64,000 nucleotides of DNA from positions 434,001 to 498,000 of the forward strand of contig OY760427.1 in assembly GCA_963663495.1 (NCBI GenBank), in the 5' to 3' direction. The translations under genes and the position numbers were made by a program. The notes under the pieces were generated by a model, which worked only from the letters and a program-made list of their open reading frames with translations, was not told where the DNA came from and did no database searches. The DNA is from G963663495 sp963663495. GTDB taxonomy: Bacteria; Bacteroidota; Rhodothermia; Rhodothermales; Bin80. Each line of letters opens with the position of its first letter. The stretch's first letter is position 1. Of the stretch, positions 38,419-47,315 are shown piece by piece.

Positions 38419-39875
38419 GGGAATTATTTACGTGAGTGACCAACTGTACACAGTGAGGCACTAGTATCAATTTCACGGGTCATAGGGGTCGGTAACCCGA
38501 ACGCCCCTCGCCGTGCAGCAGCCCCAATCCCGGAGGCCAGTATGTTTGCAGCCGCATTCAGGTCTGCATGATCCGCATGTCCACAGGACATACACGTGAA
38601 TTTGCTTCGTGTCTTACGATTACTCGCTTCTGTGTGCCCACACACAGAACACCGCTGGCTGGTATAGGCAGCGGTAACCTTTATCACCTTGCGGCACTTA
38701 TAGCTCAGCATCTGATCCAGCTGGCCCCAACCTGTTCGCAGTATCCCACGGTTGAGGCCAGACTTCTGTCTGACGTTTGTGCCAAAGCTCTCCATCGTCC
38801 CCTTAGCTGAACGTGTCATCGCTTTGATCTTCAGGTCCTCCAGTATCACCGTTGAGGAGCAATGGGCAATACTGCGACTTGCCTGATGGTTCGCATTCTT
38901 GAGGATGTCAGCACGCTTGCGCTGTATGCGGGCGATTCTATGCTTCCGCCTGTTACGACGGTTGGAGCCTTTCTTCTGTCTCGCCAGTCTTCGCTGATGC
39001 CGCTTCAACGTGGCATCAAGACGCTTGGTATCCGGTTGTCTGATAATGCTTGTATCGCCCTCTGTGGAGACCATAGCGACCTGCCCGCAATTACGGTAAA
39101 TGCCTACAGCACCACCGGTATCCTCTATTACAGGTGCCTCCATCTTGTAGCAGATGACAGCATACCCTTTGCCGGCGTTCTTCTTTACCGTGGTTTTGAC
39201 GGGTATACCATCAGGGTACGGGTTGCCTCCCCGCCTGCGGAGCGCCATATATCCCACTTTCGGGATATACAGCTTGCCATCCCGAACCCTTACGTTATCC
39301 GGGATCGTGAAGGAAGGCGTACTACCACGTCTGGAATGGAATCTCGGTCTTCTCTTACCCTCCTTGAAGAATGCCTTGCATGCATCCGCTTGATATTTCA
39401 ATGTGTATCTAACGACACCAAAGGAGTATTCAGGTAGCCACTCGACCGTACGGCGCAGTGCCGTGAACCGCTTTCCCAGCGAGAAGAAGCTTACCGAGGG
39501 CGGCTTCTCTCCAGCCTCTTTCGCTTTCTTATAGGCCTCGCTCTGCTCTGCGAGGATGGCATTCCACACAAACCTACACGCACCCGCTAATCCTGCGAGG
39601 TGCTTGGCGTTACTCCGACTTCCGGGCAACAGCCTGTATGTGATATTGCGGTATGCACTAACCGTTTCGGGCATGGCACTGTGGTATATAACTCCCTAAT
39701 AGATGGAAATTATACAGCATGAATACCCATGTGTTGAGTTATTTGAAATAATTGCAGTTTTTTCGTGAAAAGCGGGAACCGATTATGAAAAACTGGCGAA
39801 AGCCATCCTGTCTGCACCACCTAAGCACAAAAAGTAACTCCTGCGAAAACGCGTGCACTCAGCCATATAACTCCC
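38419..39875 (-). mobile_element. TnpB-carrying terminal-inverted-repeat element, 1,457 bp
   Basis: The unit corresponds base for base in length to 26381-27837. It is bounded by GGGAATTATTTACGTGAGTG on one side and the complement of GGGAGTTATATGGCTGAGTG on the other. Perfect 8-bp duplications TTATTATT lie at 38411-38418 and 39876-39883. It contains tnpB and the MITE-like end pair but no DDE transposase, so it must have been moved in trans. It sits between the BNR gene and tRNA-Leu. Confidence 0.88.
38424..39674 (-). CDS. tnpB: TnpB homologue with the first RuvC aspartate replaced (D193Y)
   Basis: 416 residues, full length, differing at only a few positions from the copy at 26582-27832. The key change is GIYRNCGQV where the other copy has GIDRNCGQV: codon TAC at 39098-39096 (minus strand) instead of GAC. 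This aspartate coordinates catalytic metal in RuvC nucleases, so DNA cleavage should be lost while guide-RNA and DNA binding could remain. The other two acidic motifs and the zinc ribbon are intact. Nuclease-dead TnpB relatives acting as RNA-guided repressors (TldR) are known as a class, but a single recent mutation in a mobile copy is the simpler reading. Confidence 0.9.
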   Translation of the reverse strand: MPETVSAYRNITYRLLPGSRSNAKHLAGLAGACRFVWNAILAEQSEAYKKAKEAGEKPPSVSFFSLGKRFTALRRTVEWLPEYSFGVVRYTLKYQADACKAFFKEGKRRPRFHSRRGSTPSFTIPDNVRVRDGKLYIPKVGYMALRRRGGNPYPDGIPVKTTVKKNAGKGYAVICYKMEAPVIEDTGGAVGIYRNCGQVAMVSTEGDTSIIRQPDTKRLDATLKRHQRRLARQKKGSNRRNRRKHRIARIQRKRADILKNANHQASRSIAHCSSTVILEDLKIKAMTRSAKGTMESFGTNVRQKSGLNRGILRTGWGQLDQMLSYKCRKVIKVTAAYTSQRCSVCGHTEASNRKTRSKFTCMSCGHADHADLNAAANILASGIGAAARRGAFGLPTPMTREIDTSASLCTVGHSRK

Positions 39876-39957
39876 TTATTATTCCAGCATGCTTAACGAG
39901 CCAGCCGTTTTAATTGTGTATCTTCAGGATCTAAGAAAAATGGGGGAGGTACTTATT

Positions 39958-40256
39958 GCGGACGTGGCGAAATCGGTAGACGCAGCAGACTTTAATTGGA
40001 GTGCCCGCGCGGAAACGCGCGGTGTAGAACCGCTCAACTTCGGGGAAAGCTCTGGCACTTCTTGCCGTGCCAATCCCGAGCCAAGCCCGGCCTTGCCGGG
40101 AAGGTGTAGAGACTAGACGGGCGGCACCTACGGCCTGATGGCTACGGTGAAGGGATAGTCCAGACCACGAACGCCAGATGGCGGCGGCGAAAGCCGAAGT
40201 GGTACGAAAATCTGCTTCTCGAAATGGGAGTGCGGGTTCGAGTCCCGCCGTCCGCA
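39958..40256 (+). tRNA. tRNA-Leu (anticodon UAA) interrupted by a group I intron
   Basis: Exon 1 is 39958-39992 and exon 2 is 40207-40256. The acceptor stem GCGGACG pairs with CGTCCGC, the D arm is GCGAAATCGGTAGACGC, and the anticodon stem is GCAGA/TCTGC. Joined exons give loop CTTAAAA with anticodon TAA. A long variable arm (TTCTCGAAATGGGAG) marks a class II leucine tRNA, and the T arm has GGTTCGAGTCC. CCA is not encoded. The intron splits the anticodon after U34, the same position as in cyanobacterial and plastid trnL(UAA) introns. Confidence 0.93.
39993..40206 (+). ncRNA. Group I intron in tRNA-Leu(UAA), 214 nt
   Basis: The 5' exon end ACTT pairs with internal guide GAGT at 40000-40003, placing the splice-site U opposite G, the hallmark U-G wobble of P1. 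The intron ends in G (40206). The core shows the conserved P/Q-type segment AATCCCGAGCCAAGC and the R-type segment AGAGACTAGACGG. The S-type segment GGATAGTCC pairs with it to form P7. There is no ORF or homing endonuclease. Size, site and core sequence resemble the cyanobacterial/plastid trnL intron subgroup (IC3). Confidence 0.88.
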
Positions 40257-40438
40257 CAGGGTGGACCGGCGCGTAAAAAGATGCGCGTTCGGTCATGTGG
40301 CGCGAGATGGGTTGGCACCTTCGCAGGCTTGGAACGGACACGGAGAGCGTCATACGCAAGACATCATAAACAATCGCCTGAAAGATTCAGACCTCCGTGA
40401 CCATAGAAGAATCTGCGAGTAGGTCGCCATAATCGTTG
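40257..40438. other. Spacer after tRNA-Leu
   Basis: About 180 bp with no gene or clear signal seen, ending at the left inverted repeat of the MITE-like element. Confidence 0.4.
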
Positions 40439-40832
40439 GAGCCTTTTGCAAAACCCTTGAACATCGACAGCCCACGCGGTTATTGAACACGGCGGATCAG
40501 AGGTTGGGTAAACTCAAATCAGCGTCACCGATGGGTAGCAATAGCCGTCCGGGAAACCGAACCCTGATTATGCAAGCTTCGTTGTGCGCCCCACCTTCCG
40601 AAGCTCCAAATAACTTTGGTAAATTGTGTGCAGCAGTAGTATTTTGGGTCCACTCCTAGCCGGTTTTGGAAACCATGGCCAATCTAAGTCCAGGACTATC
40701 CTCCGTCACTCACGGACCGCCTGTACATTCGGATTCAAAGGCAACACATCCCAGTCTTCCAGCGCAATCCCAGAAGGTGAGATCTGCTTCATTTCGCCCA
40801 CGCCGGGTTCTACAGGGGAATGCAAAAGGCTC
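40439..40832. mobile_element. MITE-like 394-bp derivative related to the IS at 10833-12622
   Basis: The left end GAGCCTTTTGCAAAACCC is identical to the 1,790-bp IS, and the right end is its complement over the outer 12 bases. Near the right end, GGACCGCCT followed by ACAT, GGAT and CAAAGGC parallels 12500-12530 in the IS. The transposase gene is missing. I see no flanking duplication (GTTG on the left, GGAT on the right), so it is old or rearranged. It could be mobilised by the full IS. Confidence 0.75.
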
Positions 40833-40849
40833 GGATTGTAGGCGCGAAG

Positions 40850-41092
40850 TCCATCCATAATGTCCTAAGGTATTTTGCTTTTGCTTCAAGTCTCGCGGAT
40901 GTGGAGGTGCATTCTCTTGGACGGGGTAGCACCTGCACAGATTTGTCTCCCGAATTCCTCACAGACTTTCGCGTGCCTCTCCCTCCACTCCCTAGGGAAC
41001 GTACTGTCGTCTTCTCCGCTAACTGCACCACCCGGCGCATCCGGGGCAGTATCCGCGCCAGTGAGCGACTGATTGAGCTATTGGAGGGTTGG
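40850..41092 (+). pseudogene. Type I restriction specificity subunit (HsdS) C-terminal fragment
   Basis: The frame reads LGRGSTCTDLSPEFL, then RVPLPPLPRERTVV, and ends SERLIELLEG. This is the typical end of an HsdS target-recognition domain (G.T...LS...L....VPLPPLPEQ) plus the start of the conserved helix. Only about 80 residues remain. The upstream side is cut by the MITE-like element, and the open frame beyond 41092 does not look like HsdS. No hsdM or hsdR is in the window. Confidence 0.62.
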
Positions 41093-41386
41093 ATGTGGGT
41101 GCAACCTTATAAGGTGGGCAGTAACGGGCTAGGCAAATGTCCCAGTCGGTCAGTCTTGTCCGGCCTACAAGGATTCGGAGGTGGGGTGGCTGGAGGAAGG
41201 TGTCCGTCCGGTGAAGTACATTATAACCGAGGGCATTTACTCTCTCAATTAGAGTAAGTTAGACCGCGATCCGAAGGCTAAATAGGCTGGCGTCGGTTGG
41301 GCGTGCAGGAGTCAAGTACCTAACAGCGTGTTCGCAGACCAGCACACGGATCTATCGGATAACCCGGGGCACCTGTTTAGGGGCTC
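41093..41386. other. No gene recognised
   Basis: About 290 bp between the HsdS fragment and the IS66 gene. The left end of the IS66 element should lie here, but I could not identify its inverted repeat. Confidence 0.35.
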
Positions 41387-43035
41387 CTATGCCGCTTTCT
41401 TGACGGTAGCTTGCTGCAAGTCCCGCCTAGCTTTCCAATGATGGGGCAAGAGCTCAGCCATGCGTTCGGCAGGATATGTCGGAAGACTGCGTAGTACATC
41501 GGCAAGCCATTCAATCGGGTTTACCGATTGCAGCTTGCATGTGGCAAAAAGAGCGTACAGTACTGCGGACCGCTGCGCTGCCGCATGCGATCCCGCAAAC
41601 AGATGGTTTTTCCGACCAAGCGCAATCGCCCGCATCTGGTTTCGACCAGATTGTTATCGATCTCAACCTTGCCGTCTTCCAGGTAACAAGCCAGCTTCTC
41701 CCACCTGTTGAGCATGTACCCCACGGCTTCATCCCATCCCGCACTCGGCCGGTGCTCACTACTCTCCTCAAGCCATGGCTTCAACTTCTCCAGTACCGGC
41801 CGTGCCTCCTCCTGTCGTACCTCTACACGCCGAGCCGGACCAGCTCCCTCCTTACGCAACCCACGCTCTATCGCATACAACTGCCGGATTTCCTCCATTA
41901 CATGGCGCACCTTCTTGGGCTCCTTTTTCCTGCAGTCATAAAACTTGCGACGCGCATGCGCCATACATCCAAACAGCGTTATCCCGCCCCGCGTACCAAA
42001 CGCATCGTACACCACATACCCGTCGGTTTGCATCGCCCCTCTATATCCGCGCAAGAATTCCCACGGTCCAGCGCGCGCACGGCTCGGGCTGTAATCCATC
42101 ATCACCACCTTCGCCCGCGGTGCCAGGTATACCCAAAGATAGCCGCGATGCGTCTTTCCTTCGTTTTTCTTCCCTTCCTTCTCCTTTCCTTTCTTCTTCG
42201 GCTTTTGCACCGGGAACGTTGTCTCATCCACCTGCAGATACTCGCTACGAAGCACCTCCCTACGCAACGCATCTCCTAACGGACCCAGATACGTCGCTAC
42301 CTTCGCAATCCAATTCCCCATTGTAGTAGCCGATAGCTTCACGCCATGGCGCTGAAACTTCTTCCGCAGCCGGTTAAGCGGAATATGATCCACGTATTTG
42401 GCTGCCGCCAAAAACGCCAACAACCCCGGACCCGCCTTCCCCTTCGGTATGACACGCTTCGGCAACGGCGCTATGACCACCCCCTTGCGAGGCTCCTTGC
42501 AGACAACGTACTTCGGCCGCACAATCCGTACTACCCTCGTGAAGCCCGGCACATATTCCAGGTACTCCGTTACTTCCTCGCCGATGTACTTCATACCCGC
42601 GGTGCTGCCCTCCGGCTCAAGGCGGAACACCTCTCTGGGCAGATGGTCCGGAATCGGCCCGCGCACCGGCTTGTTCTTCCCACGCCGCTTGCGCTTTACC
42701 AGGACATCCTCCTCCTCGGGCTCAACAGCTACTGGTTCCTCTCCAGACAACCGGCCTTGCTGCGCATTGTCCGCCGGCGTGTAACGCTCACTCTTTTTGC
42801 CAGGGAGTAGGCGATACGCTTGTTCCAACCTATCTTCCAGACGGCTAATCTTCGCAGCCTGATCCGCGTTGTTCTTGGATAGACGATCGGCTTTTTTCTC
42901 CAAGCGACGGACCTGTTTTCGCAGATCCTTGTTCTCAGCCTCTTGGTTTCTCAGCCTCTGAAAAAGGACTTCGAATTCATCTTTTGCGCGGGCAATCCGG
43001 CTGGCGCCAACATCGCAAAGCGAATTGCTAAGCAT
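41387..43035 (-). pseudogene. IS66-family transposase (TnpC) with a frameshift near its C-terminus
   Basis: From ATG 43035 (MLSNSLCDVG) the protein has an N-terminal leucine-zipper-like coiled coil (about 15-75), then LPGKKSERYTP. A zinc-binding-like region, PLNRLRKKFQRHG and VDETTFPV follow, and then MQTDGYVVYDAF, CMAHARRKFYD and VEIDNNLVE. These are IS66 TnpC landmarks with its DDE core. Near 41640 the frame breaks: VETRCGRLRL is read where VENQMRAIALGRKNHLFAG lies in the next frame, consistent with loss of one A. The C-terminus (ending WLADVLRSLPTYPAERMAELLPHHW) is encoded in that other frame. No tnpA or tnpB of IS66 is present. Confidence 0.85.
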
Positions 43036-43055
43036 ATTGTGGACTCCATGGGTAA

Positions 43056-43829
43056 ATGAGCGCGCGATCAACCATAGAATGGACTGAGGTCACCTGGAAT
43101 CCCGTCACGGGCTGCAACAAAGTCAGCCATGGTTGCAAGTTCTGTTATGCAGAACGTATGTCCAAACGGCTACAGAGCATGGGGTTAGCTAAATACCGCG
43201 ATGGTTTCGCTGTGCGAACGCATGATCAGCTGGTTCGGGTGCCATTGACATGGCGAAAGCCACGGCTTGTGTTTGTAAATTCCATGTCGGATCTGTTTCA
43301 TGAGGCGGTGCCAGACCGCTTTATACTGGACGTTTTTGCGACAATGAATCAGGCGAGACAACACACATTCCAAGTCCTCACCAAGCGTCCGGAACGCGTA
43401 GTGAGGCTGAACAACCGCCTGCCGTGGAATGGTAACATCTGGATGGGTACGAGCATCGAATCCGAAAGGTGGATGGACCGAGCGGACCACTTGAAGAAAA
43501 CCTCGGCTGGTACACGGTTTCTGTCTTTGGAGCCGCTACTGGGGTCGTTATCGGAGCTTCCGTTTTCAGGAATTCACTGGGTGATTGCAGGCGGCGAGTC
43601 AGGCCCGGGAGCAAGGCCTATGGCAGGTACATGGGTGCGGGAGATACGAGACAAGTGCGTACAGGCGGGTGTACCTTTCTTCTTCAAACAGTGGGGAGGC
43701 GTGAACAAGAAGAAGGCCGGGCGGCTGTTGGATGATAGGACATGGGATGAATTTCCGGCAGTGCATACTGGGCGGATTAGTCGTGATGCCGCGGCATTGC
43801 CAAACCGGTCACATGTGCATAGAGGTTAG
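43056..43829 (+). CDS. DUF5131 / phage Gp37-Gp68 family protein
   Basis: 257 residues beginning MSARSTIEWTEVTWNPVTGC. The family is defined by IEWT..TWNP.TGC and a cysteine cluster, here GCNKVSHGCKFCYAE, that resembles a radical-SAM CxxxCxxC iron-sulphur site. Also present are PRLVFVNSMSDLFHE, FQVLTKRPER and FLSLEPLLG. Members occur in phages, prophages and accessory regions, and the function is unknown. The ATG lies 20 bp beyond the start of the divergent IS66 gene, so the element border must be very close and promoter sequence may come from it. Confidence 0.85.
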   Translation: MSARSTIEWTEVTWNPVTGCNKVSHGCKFCYAERMSKRLQSMGLAKYRDGFAVRTHDQLVRVPLTWRKPRLVFVNSMSDLFHEAVPDRFILDVFATMNQARQHTFQVLTKRPERVVRLNNRLPWNGNIWMGTSIESERWMDRADHLKKTSAGTRFLSLEPLLGSLSELPFSGIHWVIAGGESGPGARPMAGTWVREIRDKCVQAGVPFFFKQWGGVNKKKAGRLLDDRTWDEFPAVHTGRISRDAAALPNRSHVHRG

Positions 43830-44240
43830 GCACTTAGGCTGCTTCGCAACCTTCCCGACCTCGGGCTTGTTGGCGAGTCCTCACTGAGATCGAAATGCGA
43901 CATGTGGGCCTTCATGCACAAAGGGGGCGAATGCCAGGGGAATTGCAACTTTTGAAACCACTGCACGCATTGGACCAGGCGATCAGCTGACAATGGCGCC
44001 TAGGCCGCATGATGATTGATCGCCCGCTTGAGGGTACACCCCGAGATTACGTTGCATCAAGTCATTTGGCACCGGTAGGGGATGTACAGTAGGTCAGGAG
44101 CGATCCGGCAAAGGGGTAGGGTGAATGTTTATATTGCTGACCAACCGGCAGCATCCGGATACCATTCCTCCTTTATTCGGCGGCGTGGCCGTATGTACCG
44201 ACAGCCAATTGTTATTGCGGAATAGACTGGTCTTCAGGCA
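43830..44240. other. Intergenic region
   Basis: About 410 bp between the DUF5131 gene and the CRTAC1 lipoprotein. I see no gene. The CRTAC1 promoter is expected here, but no clear boxes are visible. Confidence 0.35.
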
Positions 44241-45899
44241 GTGCCATACGCCGATTTGGTGACCAAGCCAGCTACAACCTGTGTATACTTCATCGCGGTA
44301 GCTATGGTGAGCTGCCAAGCACCAGCTTCACAGCCAATGTTCCACGATGTAGCGTCAGAAGTAGGGCTTGGTGCCTTTCGCCACCAAAACGGAGCGCAGG
44401 GAGACTTCTGGTTCCCTGAAATCATGGGGTCAGGCGCGGCATTCACTGACTTCAATAACGATGGTGCTCCAGACCTGGCATTGGTTCGCGGCGGCACGTT
44501 CAAGAACGACCCGGTGCCGGCGCTTGCCTTGTACGCTAACGATGGCTCAGGGTATTTTACGGACGTAACGAATGCGTGGGGCCTTGATAACGTGGTAGCC
44601 TACGGCATGGGTATTGTGGCCGGCGATATTGACAACGATGGCGACCAGGACATCTACATTACCACAACGGAAGACAATATCCTGCTACGGAATGATGGAG
44701 GGGTGTTTAGGGATGGAACAGCCGCAGCAGGGCTTGATGGCCCGCCCGGGTGGGATGTGGCGGCGGTGTTTTTTGATGCAGATCGGGATGGTTGGCTGGA
44801 CTTGTTTGTCGGAAGTTACGTGAACTGGACGCCAGAAACGGATATGTTCTGTACCTCCGACGGCACCACAAAAGGGTATTGTACGCCCCACCTCTACGAG
44901 GCGGGATCCGGGCGGTTGTACAGGAACCACGGGGATGGCACCTTCTCCGATCAGGCTGGCGGAGCAGGCCTTGCAATCACCGGGAAGACGCTGGGTGCCA
45001 TGGCACTGGATATCAATCGGGACGGATGGCCTGATCTCGCAGTTGCCAATGATTCCGATCCTGACCGGTTGTATCTGAACCAGGGCGATGGCACTTTTGT
45101 GGACGAGGGGCTGTTTATGGGCATGGCGCTGGATGGACGCGGGCGGGCGCGTGCAGGAATGGGCATTAAGGCGGGGGTGGTGGACTCGTCTGGATTTGTC
45201 ACACTTTTTGTCGGCAACTTTTCCAAAGAGGTGACGGGGGTTTTTCGGCTGAATGCTACGGGTCGGTTTGAAGAGCGGTCGGTTGCAAGCGGCATTGGCG
45301 CCGCAAGTTTTCATGCCCTAACCTTCGGTCTGCTGCTGACTGATGTGGACCTCAACGGGCATCTGGACCTGCTGGCGGTAAATGGTCACGTGCATCCACG
45401 GGTGGAAGAGCGGAGCGATGCAGAGACTTTTCGACAGCACCCGCAATTGTTTGTCAATGATGGACAGGGTCACTTTGTAGAACAGGGCCGAGACCTTGGT
45501 TTCACCCGGCCGTTGGTGGGGCGGGGTGCGGCTGCTGCAGATATTGATGCCGACGGCGACGAGGATCTGCTGATTACGGAAAATGACGGGCCGGTGCGCC
45601 TGTACAGGAATGATGGGGTACCGAAGGGTACCTGGCTACGCTTACAACTTGTAGGCATGGAGAGTAACCGAAGCGCCATAGGTGCACATGTGATGGTGAC
45701 AGCGGCAGGCCGGAGACAGTACCGCACGATACATGCCGGCAGCAGTTACGCGTCACAGTCGGAGTTGACAGCTACGTTTGGGTTGGGGACCGTACAAATG
45801 GTGGATACCATCGTCGTTTATTGGCCCTCCGGCCATGTGCAGCGGAGGGTGCGCGTTGAGGCCGCCCAAACTCTGCGCCTTGTTGAGGGTGATCGGTGA
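44241..45899 (+). CDS. CRTAC1-family (FG-GAP/ASPIC-UnbV) lipoprotein
   Basis: 552 residues from a GTG start. An N-terminal hydrophobic stretch ends at a lipobox-like MVSC, suggesting an outer-membrane lipoprotein. FG-GAP/integrin-like beta-propeller repeats with calcium-type loops follow (DFNNDGAPDLA, DIDNDGDQDIY, DADRDGWLDLFVG, DINRDGWPDLA, DVDLNGHLDLL, DIDADGDEDLL). The C-terminal ASPIC/UnbV domain reads RNDGVPKGTWLRLQL, then SNRSAIGAHV and QSELTATFGLG. Such proteins bind surfaces or glycans in Bacteroidota. The stop overlaps the GTG start of a TPR lipoprotein gene. A paralogous pair lies at 58988-61404 on the other strand. Confidence 0.87.
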   Translation: MPYADLVTKPATTCVYFIAVAMVSCQAPASQPMFHDVASEVGLGAFRHQNGAQGDFWFPEIMGSGAAFTDFNNDGAPDLALVRGGTFKNDPVPALALYANDGSGYFTDVTNAWGLDNVVAYGMGIVAGDIDNDGDQDIYITTTEDNILLRNDGGVFRDGTAAAGLDGPPGWDVAAVFFDADRDGWLDLFVGSYVNWTPETDMFCTSDGTTKGYCTPHLYEAGSGRLYRNHGDGTFSDQAGGAGLAITGKTLGAMALDINRDGWPDLAVANDSDPDRLYLNQGDGTFVDEGLFMGMALDGRGRARAGMGIKAGVVDSSGFVTLFVGNFSKEVTGVFRLNATGRFEERSVASGIGAASFHALTFGLLLTDVDLNGHLDLLAVNGHVHPRVEERSDAETFRQHPQLFVNDGQGHFVEQGRDLGFTRPLVGRGAAAADIDADGDEDLLITENDGPVRLYRNDGVPKGTWLRLQLVGMESNRSAIGAHVMVTAAGRRQYRTIHAGSSYASQSELTATFGLGTVQMVDTIVVYWPSGHVQRRVRVEAAQTLRLVEGDR

Positions 45900-47116
45900 G
45901 GGATGGAGTAGCGGTAGTATGGGCAGCGGTGTTCGTGCTCTCCTGCGGGGACAGGCCTCCAGACCCGCACGCGGCCGCCATGGTGGTCCATGCGCAGGAC
46001 GCACTGCGTAACAGGGCTTACAATGAGGCGCTAGCATGGGCAGATAGCGCCTTAGTTCTGGACGGTAGGAATACCGACGCGCAGTTCATTCGCGGACGAA
46101 TGTTTTTCGAACTTGGTCAGCTGGAGAAATCCCAGCGTGCTTACGAGATGGTGTTACAGAATGAGCCAGACTATCCCGGGGCGAGCCATAACCTCGGCAA
46201 TGCGTTTTTTGGTCAGTCACAGTATAGACAGGCGCTCCGCGCATTTCGGAGGGAGGCGAGTTCGGGAACGCGTCCCAACCCGTTTCATGCCATGGGAGCG
46301 ACCTTTGCGCGGTTATCAGAACCAGATAGTGCGAGGGATGCCTACCGGCGCGCGATAGGCATGGATTCTACGTATATCCCGGCCCTTGTAGGCCTAGCAG
46401 AACATTACGAGGCCAGCGGAGAATTCGCAACTGCACTGGTGTACGCCAAGCGTGCTCAGGCGTTACGGCCTGACCACGCCGGAGGACATTACCTCATGGG
46501 GCGGCTGTTGGCGCGGCAAGGGGAGTATGAAGCGGCGGTATCCTACTTGGAGCAGGGAACTCGGGATTTCCCTTGGGACCACAGCATCCTTTATGCCTTG
46601 GGGCAGGCTTACCAGGAGACGGGACAGATGGAGGAGGCTGTGCCTACTTTGGTAGCGGCAGACAGTAGCAGGGTGGTAGCGCAGAAAATTGATCGTTTAG
46701 CCACAACAGTGCTCAACTACCCTACGAACTTCGAACAGCGCATCTTGTATGCCGGCGAGCTACACGATGCTGGACGACTAGATGAAGCCATTAGAGCGTA
46801 CCTCATTGCACTAGCCCTGCGTCCGCACAACCTTAATCTCCAGAACAATCTTGGCGCGGCGTATATGCAGCGGGGAGACACGGCGCTTGCGGTAGCCCGT
46901 TACCGGCGCATTCTGGCACAAGATTCCACGTATGTCATTGCTTGGCTCAGCCTTGGTTGGCATTATTGGCGCACGGAGGATCGGCAGGCGGCGGTAGACG
47001 CTTGGGCCGCTGCTGCCCGCCACGGACCGGCACATCCGGCCGTGCTGTCACTGAGGTCGTATTTGACGGCTGCCGCAGAGCGAAGAACTCCTGCTCTAGG
47101 CGGTAGCACCAACTAA
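45896..47116 (+). CDS. TPR-repeat lipoprotein
   Basis: 406 residues starting at GTG 45896, overlapping the upstream stop by 4 nt. The N-terminus VWAAVFVLSCGD is a short lipoprotein signal with cysteine 17. The rest consists of about nine tetratricopeptide repeats, for example YNEALAWADSALVLDGRN, YRQALRAFRREASSG and YIPALVGLAEHYEASGE. TPR proteins act as protein-docking scaffolds. Coupling to the CRTAC1 gene suggests the two lipoproteins form one assembly. Confidence 0.85.
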   Translation: MRDGVAVVWAAVFVLSCGDRPPDPHAAAMVVHAQDALRNRAYNEALAWADSALVLDGRNTDAQFIRGRMFFELGQLEKSQRAYEMVLQNEPDYPGASHNLGNAFFGQSQYRQALRAFRREASSGTRPNPFHAMGATFARLSEPDSARDAYRRAIGMDSTYIPALVGLAEHYEASGEFATALVYAKRAQALRPDHAGGHYLMGRLLARQGEYEAAVSYLEQGTRDFPWDHSILYALGQAYQETGQMEEAVPTLVAADSSRVVAQKIDRLATTVLNYPTNFEQRILYAGELHDAGRLDEAIRAYLIALALRPHNLNLQNNLGAAYMQRGDTALAVARYRRILAQDSTYVIAWLSLGWHYWRTEDRQAAVDAWAAAARHGPAHPAVLSLRSYLTAAAERRTPALGGSTN

Positions 47117-47171
47117 TTGGGGATGGGCGTCGGCTCCCTTCACGTATGGCACCGAACCGAATATTCTACGG

Positions 47172-47315
47172 ATGTATGACGGAAGATTTAGTGTAGTACA
47201 CGGACCTCATCGGTATCGCGTTGCTATGCAGTGGGGGGGCGATTTGGATTATCGTGCCCGGCAGAATACATTGAACGCAATAATGTCGGAGTTACAACCA
47301 AGCGTAGCTGAGTGA
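47172..47315 (+). CDS. Possible 47-residue small ORF abutting lacI
   Basis: The ORF runs from ATG 47172 to a TGA directly followed by the lacI ATG (TGAATG), which would allow coupled translation. The product starts MYDGRFSVVHGPHRY and contains a run of seven G in its codons. No family is recognised and no clear ribosome-binding site is seen, so it may be chance. Confidence 0.25.
   Translation: MYDGRFSVVHGPHRYRVAMQWGGDLDYRARQNTLNAIMSELQPSVAE

Noticed and set aside
39889..40116. 75-codon open frame over tRNA-Leu and its intron
   Set aside because: It overlaps the tRNA exon and catalytic core of the intron and has no protein features. The RNA explanation accounts for every base.
40820..41257. 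145-codon ORF as an intact gene
   Set aside because: Only codons about 11-90 resemble HsdS. The start is in the MITE-like end and the tail is unrelated low-similarity sequence.
41708..42810. Plus-strand frames opposite the IS66 transposase
   Set aside because: They are antisense shadows rich in Pro/Ser/Arg with no recognisable fold.
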